64,000 nt of DNA from Lewinellaceae bacterium (GTDB lineage Bacteria > Bacteroidota > Bacteroidia > Chitinophagales > Saprospiraceae): NCBI GenBank assembly GCA_020636355.1, contig JACJYB010000010.1, positions 104,708 through 168,707 of the forward strand, given 5' to 3'. Position 1 is the stretch's first letter, and every line of letters starts with the position of its first letter. This document shows, piece after piece, positions 8,600 to 16,100 of the stretch. The translations under genes were made by a program, and so were the position numbers. Under the pieces are notes generated by a model. That model did not search any database. It had not been told where the DNA came from and worked only from the letters and a program-made list of their open reading frames with translations.

Positions 8600-9004
8600 T
8601 TATGATGCATTGCCTATATTTTGAAATAATATGGCGTGCTGTTTTTTAAAAATTGGATTGACAATAAAGGATACCGGGACCAGAGACCGGGTATGAATGG
8701 TCTCTTTAACTTCGCAGTGATTGGCGTCTCCGGTGAGCGTAATATCAATGTAAATATGTGCTATCCCTGAAATGACTGCGTGATAATGGACCCATAGCTT
8801 CTCTTCATCGGATTGGACTTTAATAGGATATTTTGTGGTATAAGGTATTGGCCCCAGATTCATTTTTTCATAAACGAGGTAGTTGTTGTCACCCCGGTCT
8901 TCGATCCGGGTGATGACCGGATGAATTTGAGCAAAACGGTGCATATCTGCCAAAAATGGAAAGACTTCCTGTGGGCTTTTCGTCAATTGAAAGGTTAATT
9001 GCAT
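8600..9004 (-). CDS. SRPBCC (START/Bet v1-like) family protein
   Basis: A 134-residue cytosolic protein with the polyketide-cyclase/dehydrase-like helix-grip fold: an N-terminal strand (QLTFQLTKSPQEVFPFLAD), the V/I-H-P turn (FAQIHPVITRIED) and a long C-terminal helix (NPIFKKQHAILFQNI). Members bind small hydrophobic ligands; none is suggested by the context. It is convergent with the TonB-C-like gene (24-nt gap) and divergent from the PLP enzyme gene. No signal peptide is seen. Confidence 0.75.
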   Translation of the reverse strand: MQLTFQLTKSPQEVFPFLADMHRFAQIHPVITRIEDRGDNNYLVYEKMNLGPIPYTTKYPIKVQSDEEKLWVHYHAVISGIAHIYIDITLTGDANHCEVKETIHTRSLVPVSFIVNPIFKKQHAILFQNIGNAS

Positions 9005-9138
9005 TGGTGTAAACGATTGATGTGTGCATGCCGTTCCGTGTAAATTTACCTTATATTCTCTTCACCGGTACCTGGAAGCGAACTAATTTTTAGGACTTCC
9101 CGCATTGAATTTTCTCCGAATAAAACATTTGTATCTTA

Positions 9139-10398
9139 ATGCCAAAATCGGGGTTCATGGCATCCAGAAGAAATTTTATCCGGCAGGCGGGGTGGTTGAG
9201 TTTAAGTCCGGCGCTTACGGGAGCGTTCAGTCGGAATGCAAATCTCCGGAACCCGGACTTGGCCGCATGGACATCGCTGGAAGATGACGCCTTATTTGCA
9301 CTGGTCCGGAGACAGCTTTTGGTTCCGGATGGACGCATCTATTTAAATACGGGAAGTTTGGGGCCTAGCACCCTGCAAGTGATCGACACCGTTTATGGAG
9401 CCGTGCGGGAATTAGAAATGAGTCCTGCTGCCGAGAACTGGGGTCCGTTAGGCCAGAAAATGGAAGGAGTCCGGCAGATCATTGCCGATTACATCCGGGC
9501 GGAAAAAGATAATATCCTGCTTACCCGGAATACGACCGAAGGTCTCAGCCTGGTAGCCCAATCGATTCGGTTGGAGCCTGGTGATGAGATCCTGACCACG
9601 GATCAGGAACACGGCGGAGCTCTGGTCGGATTGGAATACACAGCTGCCAACCAGGGAGCTACCATCCGGAAAATGACCTTGCCTATGCCAACCCTGAGTA
9701 CCGGACAAATTCTGGAAACCCTACAAGCTAATCTGACGGAGAACACCAAAATGGTGCTATTGAGTCATGTGAATACCATTACCGGGCTGGTTATGCCATT
9801 TTCGGAAATCGCCGCAATCACCCAACCCAGGGGTATCCTTCTGGTAGCTGATGGTGCCCAGGCTCCCGGACAACTTAAAATTGATGTAAAAGCTATGAAC
9901 GTAGACGCGTATGCAACCAGTGGACATAAGTGGTTGCTGGGGCCGAAGGAGACCGGATTTTTATACGTAAGTCCGACGTTACAGCCACAAATCCATAGCG
10001 CATTCACGCATTCAGGATTCGCCGGGTATTCCGCTTCCTCAGGAACCCGGAATGTGGCGACCATTATCGGACTCGGGGAAGCCATCCGCTGGAACCGGGA
10101 GATCGGCGAAGAACGCATTCAGCGACGTTGCCTGGAGATGCGAAATTATTGCCGGCAGCAACTGGAAGCGTTACCGGGTATTAAGCTCATCAGTCCTGCA
10201 GATGATGCTTTGAGCTGTGCCATCGTCAGTTTCACCCTGGACCAGGCTAAAAATAATGAAGTCGCCCAGAAGCTGAAAGAACAGGATATCATCATCAAGG
10301 TGCTGCCTGGTATCAATGGCAACCGGATATCCTGCCATCACTTTATCCTGAAAGAGGACATCGATCGCTTCATCAGTGCATTGGCTGCGGCGATCTGA
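9139..10398 (+). CDS. Tat-exported PLP-dependent class V aminotransferase-like enzyme (isopenicillin-N-epimerase type)
   Basis: A fold-type I PLP enzyme of the aminotransferase class V/cysteine desulfurase superfamily, nearest in layout to CefD-like epimerases. YLNTGSLGP (about 68-76) opens the fold, ADGAQ gives the ring-binding Asp (D238), and SGHKW places the PLP Schiff-base lysine at K264. The N-terminus (ASRRNFIRQAGWLSLSPAL) is a twin-arginine signal with R10 and R11, so the enzyme is probably folded in the cytoplasm and exported. The substrate is unknown. ATG at 9139 is used; the ATG at 9157 would also keep the Tat motif. It converges with the efflux operon with 16 nt between stops. Confidence 0.85.
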   Translation: MPKSGFMASRRNFIRQAGWLSLSPALTGAFSRNANLRNPDLAAWTSLEDDALFALVRRQLLVPDGRIYLNTGSLGPSTLQVIDTVYGAVRELEMSPAAENWGPLGQKMEGVRQIIADYIRAEKDNILLTRNTTEGLSLVAQSIRLEPGDEILTTDQEHGGALVGLEYTAANQGATIRKMTLPMPTLSTGQILETLQANLTENTKMVLLSHVNTITGLVMPFSEIAAITQPRGILLVADGAQAPGQLKIDVKAMNVDAYATSGHKWLLGPKETGFLYVSPTLQPQIHSAFTHSGFAGYSASSGTRNVATIIGLGEAIRWNREIGEERIQRRCLEMRNYCRQQLEALPGIKLISPADDALSCAIVSFTLDQAKNNEVAQKLKEQDIIIKVLPGINGNRISCHHFILKEDIDRFISALAAAI

Positions 10399-10414
10399 AC
10401 GTGCGCCATTAAAA

Positions 10415-11677
10415 CTAGTTGGACGCTGCCGCCGGTTGCGCTACTTCCTGTTGCACTTTGACCCGCATGGTTGTGTCCAGACCACTGGTGATTTCTGTGA
10501 TCAGTCCATCGGATATACCGGTGGTGATGGGAATTTTTTCGACCACTTTATCCCCCTTCTTAACTTCCACGAATGCCTTTTTATCCTCATAGAGAATGTC
10601 TCGCTCTTTGACGGTGAGGACATTGATCCTTTTTTCCATAATGACATCGCCGTTAGCACTATAACCGGCGCGTAAAAAAACATTGGTGGTCGGCTTGACG
10701 GCAGCGCGTACTTCAAACTTTACGGTGCCTTCTTCTTTTTCTCCCCGGGGGGCGATGAATTCCAGGAATGCATCGATCGCAGAGCTGTCAATCGCTCCGA
10801 TTTTAAGGACCAAAGGCATGCCTTCCTTCAACCTGCCTACATCCGATTCATCGACTTTGCCTTCAAAGATCAATGCATTCATGTCGGCGATGATGGCTAC
10901 CGTGGTACCCTCATTGAAATTGTTTCGCTCGATCACGGACGATCCTTCTTCAACCGGAATGTCCAGCACCATACCGGAAACCGGTGCGGTAACGATATTG
11001 GATACCTGTTTGGAATTTTTCGCAGCACCTTCTTTTAATAGCTGAAGGTTATCAACGGCTGAGCTTAATTCCTGCCGGCGAATATCAAGGGTGGTCTCGA
11101 ACTGTTTCAGGGTATTTTCTGACGAGATTATGGTGTTCTCATAGGTGGTTTTCCGCAATTCCAGATCCAGCAGGATGCGGTTGTAATCCTGTTCGGAGAT
11201 GATACCTTCATCGCGTAGCCTGCGTTGCCTTTCTTCTTCCTGTTTGGCGTTTTCATAATTCAAACGCGCACTCTCTACATCCAGGCTTTGGGAGGCGATC
11301 TTTTTTTGCCGCTCCAGTTCCCGCGCTGCCTCTTTTACTTGCAGCTGGGACAGTTCGACATTGGTTTGTGCCTGGTTGATGGAGATCTGGCTGGGTATCA
11401 ACTGGATCTTGGCCACTTTCTGACCTTTTTCAATCACCTGACCTTCGTCGATGTACAGTTCTTCAATCACTCCGGATACCTGGGGTTTGATGTTGATTTC
11501 CAGGCGTGGTTTGATGGTACCGGTAGCTACCGTCTTTTTGATGACGTCTTCATAGACCGGTTTCTCAAACCGCAAGTTATCCGGAGATTTTTTCCGTTGC
11601 TGGATAAAATAAAAAACAAGACCTACCGTCAGGATTCCTACGGCGACAATGGTACTTATAAAACACCCGCGATTCAT
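10415..11677 (-). CDS. HlyD/MacA-family periplasmic adaptor of an ABC efflux system
   Basis: A 420-residue membrane-fusion protein. One N-terminal membrane helix (about residues 6-22) anchors it; the biotinyl-lipoyl-like half (SGVIEELYIDEGQVIEKGQ, about 68-86) is followed by a long coiled-coil hairpin (about 100-215), the second lipoyl half (VTAPVSGMVLDIPVEEGSSV) and beta-barrel domains. It bridges the inner-membrane MacB-like permeases to an outer-membrane channel; no TolC-like gene is present here. It is last in the ATPase-permease-permease-adaptor operon, separated from the preceding permease by a 114-nt gap holding short tandem repeats. Substrate unknown. Confidence 0.9.
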   Translation of the reverse strand: MNRGCFISTIVAVGILTVGLVFYFIQQRKKSPDNLRFEKPVYEDVIKKTVATGTIKPRLEINIKPQVSGVIEELYIDEGQVIEKGQKVAKIQLIPSQISINQAQTNVELSQLQVKEAARELERQKKIASQSLDVESARLNYENAKQEEERQRRLRDEGIISEQDYNRILLDLELRKTTYENTIISSENTLKQFETTLDIRRQELSSAVDNLQLLKEGAAKNSKQVSNIVTAPVSGMVLDIPVEEGSSVIERNNFNEGTTVAIIADMNALIFEGKVDESDVGRLKEGMPLVLKIGAIDSSAIDAFLEFIAPRGEKEEGTVKFEVRAAVKPTTNVFLRAGYSANGDVIMEKRINVLTVKERDILYEDKKAFVEVKKGDKVVEKIPITTGISDGLITEITSGLDTTMRVKVQQEVAQPAAASN

Positions 11678-11724
11678 TCGTTTATTGTTGTTTGGTTGTA
11701 ATCAGTAATCAGTTTTTATAGGAA

Positions 11725-11788
11725 TAATCTCAAATCCAAAATCTGAAATCCAAAATCTGAAATCTCAAATCTGAAACTTGAAATCTCC
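11725..11788. repeat. Short degenerate tandem repeat in the permease-adaptor gap
   Basis: A 64-bp purine/pyrimidine-biased stretch made of four to five imperfect copies of a 13-14-bp unit. On the mRNA (minus) strand the unit reads approximately ATTTCAGATTTTGG, with variants ATTTGAG and TTTCAAG. It fills most of the leader before the adaptor gene. There is no coding frame through it and no obvious hairpin. Confidence 0.75.
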
Positions 11789-11791
11789 GTG

Positions 11792-13042
11792 TCATTCGTC
11801 TTTCAAAGCAACGACCGGATTAACCCGGGCTGCCATCATAGCCGGGATCAGCCCGGCGACCGTGCCTGCAATGGTCAGCAGTACCATCGCTCCGATTGCA
11901 ATACCCAGATTGACCTCAGGATTATAGAACATCTGGGAATCTACACTGGCTTGTTCCATTAATAAATTAATTCCACCGATGACCAGAACACCTGCCAGTA
12001 AGCCCAGGTAACCGGATACGGCGGTAATAAAAATGGACTCCGTCAATATGCTGCTGATGATCGATGCCGGTGTTGCGCCGATTGCTTTGCGAATCCCAAT
12101 TTCTTTGGTGCGTTCCTTCACCACGATCAGCATGATGTTACTTACGCCTACGATGCCTGCTAATAAGGTCCCTATCCCTACGATCCAAAGAAATGCCGAA
12201 ATGCCGTCAAACAAGCCCCGGACCTGCTGGAATTCTGCTTCGAGATTAAATCCGCCGATGCCGCGGGGGTCGTTGGGGGCAACATGATGTCTGGCTTTCA
12301 GCAGGCTCCGGACCTGTGGTTCGATCTGTGCAATGCGATAGCCCTCCTGAGCGCTGACCGCAAAATAGTGCACCCTTCCATCCATGCCAAAGGTGCGGTG
12401 CATGGTCGTCAGGGGTATGACCACTGCTTCCTGGTCATCCTCTGTCCAGGGCTTGATCACTCGCGGACCAAAAATACCTACCACCAGAAATTCTGCGCCA
12501 TTGATGGTGACGTACTGACCGATGGCTTCACCGACATTCCTTCCGAACAGGACTTCGGCCGTGCGTGTTCCGAGCACAGCAACCTTTCGGCTTTCATCGT
12601 TGTCCAGGTCACTGATGTAGCGGCCATGATAAACCTTAAGGGCTTCTACTTTGATCATTTGACTTAACTCACCGCGGATCTCGTAGGTCTCAGCGGTCTC
12701 ACCATGCACAACCTTGGCATCCAGCCGTGTCCTTGGGGCAATAAATCCAACTCCTTTGACTTGCTGCTTGATAGCTTCCAAATCGTCGAAGTTGAGCCTT
12801 GGAAACCGTCCCGGTTGATAGCCTTGATAGGGCAGGGAGGTTGAACTGCTCCATACGTACATGATGTTGGTGGCCCGGTTGCCAAAATCCCGGAATACGG
12901 CATTCTCCAGTCCCGAGCCCATACCTAGCATGAATATCAGCATAAAGACACCCCAGAATACGCCAAGTACGGTCAGAAATGTCCGCAACTTGTGCTGCTT
13001 GATGGTCATCCAGATTTCCTGCCAGGTGTCTCGGTTGAACAT
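11792..13042 (-). CDS. MacB/FtsX-type ABC transporter permease (second of two)
   Basis: A 416-residue permease with the MacB layout: an N-terminal transmembrane helix (about 17-40), a large periplasmic MacB_PCD domain (about 45-245), then three helices (about 280-405). The segment GVSNIMLIVVKERTKEIGIRKAIGA is the FtsX-domain hallmark that contacts the ATPase. It lacks a fused ATPase domain, which is supplied by the separate gene at 14271-14945. It is paralogous to the permease immediately upstream (2-nt gap), so the two probably form a heterodimer. Confidence 0.9.
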   Translation of the reverse strand: MFNRDTWQEIWMTIKQHKLRTFLTVLGVFWGVFMLIFMLGMGSGLENAVFRDFGNRATNIMYVWSSSTSLPYQGYQPGRFPRLNFDDLEAIKQQVKGVGFIAPRTRLDAKVVHGETAETYEIRGELSQMIKVEALKVYHGRYISDLDNDESRKVAVLGTRTAEVLFGRNVGEAIGQYVTINGAEFLVVGIFGPRVIKPWTEDDQEAVVIPLTTMHRTFGMDGRVHYFAVSAQEGYRIAQIEPQVRSLLKARHHVAPNDPRGIGGFNLEAEFQQVRGLFDGISAFLWIVGIGTLLAGIVGVSNIMLIVVKERTKEIGIRKAIGATPASIISSILTESIFITAVSGYLGLLAGVLVIGGINLLMEQASVDSQMFYNPEVNLGIAIGAMVLLTIAGTVAGLIPAMMAARVNPVVALKDE

Positions 13043-13044
13043 GA

Positions 13045-14274
13045 TTATCTAGCTTTCATTGCGATTACAGGATTAATGCGGGATGCTTGTCTTGCCGGTA
13101 CCCATCCTGCCAATGCCCCGGCAATGGTCAGAATTACAATAGCCAGCAACCCGACACTCAAATGGATCTCCGGTTGCCGGAAAAATTCCGACTGGATACT
13201 GCTGGCAAAATAAAGGACCATCAGGCCAAGGATCATCCCAAAATATCCGGCCATCAGGGTGATGAAAATCGACTCGGACAAAATCATATTAACGATAGAA
13301 CCCGGCGTGGCTCCCAGAGCCTTGCGGACTCCTATTTCCCGGGTACGGTCTTTGACGATGATCAGCATGATATTACTTACTCCGATCACACCCGCAAGTA
13401 AGCTACCTAAACCGACAAACCACAAAAATGCTTTGATGCCGGCGAACAGGTTTTGAAAGTTCTGGTACTCTTCCAGCGCATTGGAGATCCACATGGCACG
13501 CATATCTTCCGGATCAAAGAGGTACTTTGCCGACATCATGCGACGGATGCGGTTTTCCAGCGACTTGGCTTGCTCCAGTTCAACCTGGGCCGTTGAAAAC
13601 CAAATGTTATTGACGTAGTCGGTGCCCTGGTATACGCGTTGTGCCAGCGTGATCGGGATATAAATGTCCCGTAAGGATCGTTCGCCTTCTTTGTCGTAAT
13701 AGACGCCGACCACCTGATAGACGATACCACCGATGTTTATTTCTTTTCCGACTGCGTCCCCGTCCTTACCGAATAATTCTTCTTTGACCAAAGTCCCGAT
13801 AACTGCATTTTTCTGCAACAAATGATCGTCCCCGTCATTAAGAAATCTTCCCTGAACCATCATAAATTGCTCCAGATAAGCGATAGCCGGGGAGACTCCG
13901 CGGACAGAATAGGCAAATACCTTGTCTTTAAAGCGCACCTGTTGATTGCCCTGAAGAAAGACTCTTCCGGATATGTCTTCGACTTCCGGAAAATCACGCT
14001 GCAGGATGGCAATGTCTTCGTTGTTTAAATAAATGCGTCTTCCTTTGGGTAAGCCTTTATAGGCTTTTGATGTCCATCCGCCGTTAATCCGGATGCTGTT
14101 GGTCGCATCCCCTTCAAACTGGAATTCGATGCCGTTTTGCAGCCCCTGACCGGCACCGAGCAGGATGACGAGCATAAAAATGCCCCAGAATACGCCCAAA
14201 GCGGTCAGGGCTGTCCGCAACTTATGGCGCTTTATGCTTTCGAATATTTCACTCCACTTATCAAGATCGATCAT
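13045..14274 (-). CDS. MacB/FtsX-type ABC transporter permease (first of two)
   Basis: A 409-residue paralogue of the neighbouring permease with the same topology: N-terminal helix (about 18-42), periplasmic MacB_PCD domain, and C-terminal FtsX helices with GVSNIMLIIVKDRTREIG followed by VRKALGA. The start overlaps the ATPase stop by four nt (ATGA), so translation of ATPase and permease is coupled. With the adaptor it should form a tripartite efflux or macromolecule-export pump of the MacAB family. Substrate unknown. Confidence 0.9.
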   Translation of the reverse strand: MIDLDKWSEIFESIKRHKLRTALTALGVFWGIFMLVILLGAGQGLQNGIEFQFEGDATNSIRINGGWTSKAYKGLPKGRRIYLNNEDIAILQRDFPEVEDISGRVFLQGNQQVRFKDKVFAYSVRGVSPAIAYLEQFMMVQGRFLNDGDDHLLQKNAVIGTLVKEELFGKDGDAVGKEINIGGIVYQVVGVYYDKEGERSLRDIYIPITLAQRVYQGTDYVNNIWFSTAQVELEQAKSLENRIRRMMSAKYLFDPEDMRAMWISNALEEYQNFQNLFAGIKAFLWFVGLGSLLAGVIGVSNIMLIIVKDRTREIGVRKALGATPGSIVNMILSESIFITLMAGYFGMILGLMVLYFASSIQSEFFRQPEIHLSVGLLAIVILTIAGALAGWVPARQASRINPVIAMKAR

Positions 14275-14945
14275 ACCCCATCTTTTAAGATTAATCCATC
14301 TTTGATATGAATGATGCGTTTGGTGCGATGTGCGATGTCCATTTCGTGCGTAACCAGGATCAGGGTCTTGCCTTCCGCGTTGACCCGGTCAAAGATCTCC
14401 ATGACCTCATGGGATGTTTTGCTGTCGAGGGCACCGGTAGGTTCATCGGCCAGAATGACCTTTGGATTGGTTGCCAGGGCGCGGGCAATCGCCACCCGCT
14501 GTTGTTGACCGCCGGATAATTGATTGGGGAAATGGGTGGCCCACTCGGCTAATCCGACCTGTTCCAGATGATGCATCGCCAGGTCGCTGCGCTCTTTTCG
14601 GCTTATTTTCTGGTAATACAGTGGCAAAGCAACATTTTCTTGTGCTGTCTTGAAATTTAATAAGTTGAAAGACTGGAATACAAATCCGATAAACCGGTTA
14701 CGGTAATAAGCCGCTTCTTTTTGAGAAAGGTCTTTGGATATGAGGGTATTGTCCAGATGGTAAGTACCACTGTCATAATCATCCAGGATGCCTAAAATAT
14801 TGAGCAGGGTGGACTTTCCGGATCCTGACGAGCCCATTATGGAAACGTACTCGCCATCCTCTATAGTTAATTCAATTCCTTTCAAGACCTCCAATCGGGT
14901 AAATTCCGTAGAGTAGGCCTTGCGTATATCACGCAGTGCAATCAT
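14271..14945 (-). CDS. MacB/LolD-type ABC transporter ATPase
   Basis: A 224-residue stand-alone ATPase of the MacB/LolD/FtsE group. Motifs: Walker A GSSGSGKST (38-46), Q-loop Gln near 91, signature LSGGQQQRVAIARAL (from 143), Walker B VILADEP (163-169), and H-loop LVTHEMD (His 200). It is the first gene of the minus-strand operon. The 199-nt gap upstream is shared with the divergent CHAD gene; a TATCTTTA sequence near the start resembles a -7 element but has no matching -33. Confidence 0.93.
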   Translation of the reverse strand: MIALRDIRKAYSTEFTRLEVLKGIELTIEDGEYVSIMGSSGSGKSTLLNILGILDDYDSGTYHLDNTLISKDLSQKEAAYYRNRFIGFVFQSFNLLNFKTAQENVALPLYYQKISRKERSDLAMHHLEQVGLAEWATHFPNQLSGGQQQRVAIARALATNPKVILADEPTGALDSKTSHEVMEIFDRVNAEGKTLILVTHEMDIAHRTKRIIHIKDGLILKDGV

Positions 14946-15144
14946 CAGGTCTATATGAATGGTTCCAAACTAAAGATAAACGACAGAAATCCAGGTATTA
15001 TTAGTCAAATGATGCATAAACTTCGACCAAATACCGGATAAAGATGTCGACCGCTTATCTTGTATCCGGTCCGTCATGTGTTCCTTGAATCCTGACTCCA
15101 AAACCTGGTTGAACACCTGATTTGTTGGCCTATAAAGTCGAAAA

Positions 15145-15975
15145 ATGGAGGATAGATCCGCAAAAACAGTGGCCGAACGGTGGTCAGTATTAGTGCAATC
15201 CACGCTACAGGAGATCCAGTTCTATCTCCGGGATTTGCACGATGAATTACCTATGAAGACGGTCCACCAGTTAAGACTGGCGCTTAAAAGACTACGCGTT
15301 TTACTGGCCGTTTTGGAGCAGACCAGGGATGGGCTTAAACAGGTCATCACCCTACAGAAATCGGTCAATAAACTGTTTGAGGTTGCCGGTATTTTACGCG
15401 ATGCCCAGGTCCGCAGAGGCTTACTTGAAGAAGAACATTCGCTCCATTTTCTTTTGCCGGAGGCAGATAAAAATGTACGTAAAGCAGAGAAGCGCTTCAG
15501 AATGCATCAGAAGGAAATCAAATCTTCAACATTCAATTTTAGGAAATCCCTTGGTAATTATTTACTGACCCTGGATCAGGATGCCCTGGAAAATGCCATG
15601 TGGTATTTACAGCTAAAGTACCTTGGCAGAATCCACATCCGGCATGGGATACCGGAAGATGAGAACCTGCATGCCATTCGTACCGCGCTAAAACGGTTGG
15701 TGGAGTTGCAAAAGATCCGGATAGAAGTTGGCATGGTTGAAGCCATGACGGCGCGCTGGGAGGCAGCTAAATCGATGGCGCAGGAAATAGGGACCTGGCA
15801 CGATCATCACTTGTTGAACCAATACATGACCCGCACATTGCGAAAAAAAGGGATCGATGAAGCACATCGGAATCATGTAGCCAATCGCCAAGATATCCAG
15901 CAGGTCAGGCGTCTGGAACTGGAAGGATTGATCAATAATTGGGTACAAGAAACCCGGAAAGCATTCCCGGATTGA
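15145..15975 (+). CDS. CHAD domain protein
   Basis: A 276-residue, very basic, all-helical protein. VHQLRLALKRLRVLLAVLE (about residues 40-58) is the conserved His/Arg helix of CHAD domains, repeated in a second half (AIRTALKRLVELQKIR). CHAD domains bind inorganic polyphosphate and often target polyphosphate granules. They are frequently paired with a CYTH/triphosphatase domain; none is fused or adjacent here. No signal peptide. The gene stands between the divergent efflux operon and the outer-membrane protein gene. Confidence 0.85.
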   Translation: MEDRSAKTVAERWSVLVQSTLQEIQFYLRDLHDELPMKTVHQLRLALKRLRVLLAVLEQTRDGLKQVITLQKSVNKLFEVAGILRDAQVRRGLLEEEHSLHFLLPEADKNVRKAEKRFRMHQKEIKSSTFNFRKSLGNYLLTLDQDALENAMWYLQLKYLGRIHIRHGIPEDENLHAIRTALKRLVELQKIRIEVGMVEAMTARWEAAKSMAQEIGTWHDHHLLNQYMTRTLRKKGIDEAHRNHVANRQDIQQVRRLELEGLINNWVQETRKAFPD

Positions 15976-16100
15976 AACGGTTATACGGGTATAAACCCTT
16001 TCTTCGATAAGGGAAGAGTCCGGTCGAAAGCAAAAAAATAAACCATTTTTTTTGCAACTTCTTTAAGTTAAGGTCCGTCTTATCCCTGAAACCAGACTAA

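Noticed and set aside
14970..15203. Open frame on the minus strand in the divergent efflux/CHAD gap
   Set aside because: It overlaps the start of the CHAD gene on the other strand and would fill the promoter region; no motif is seen.
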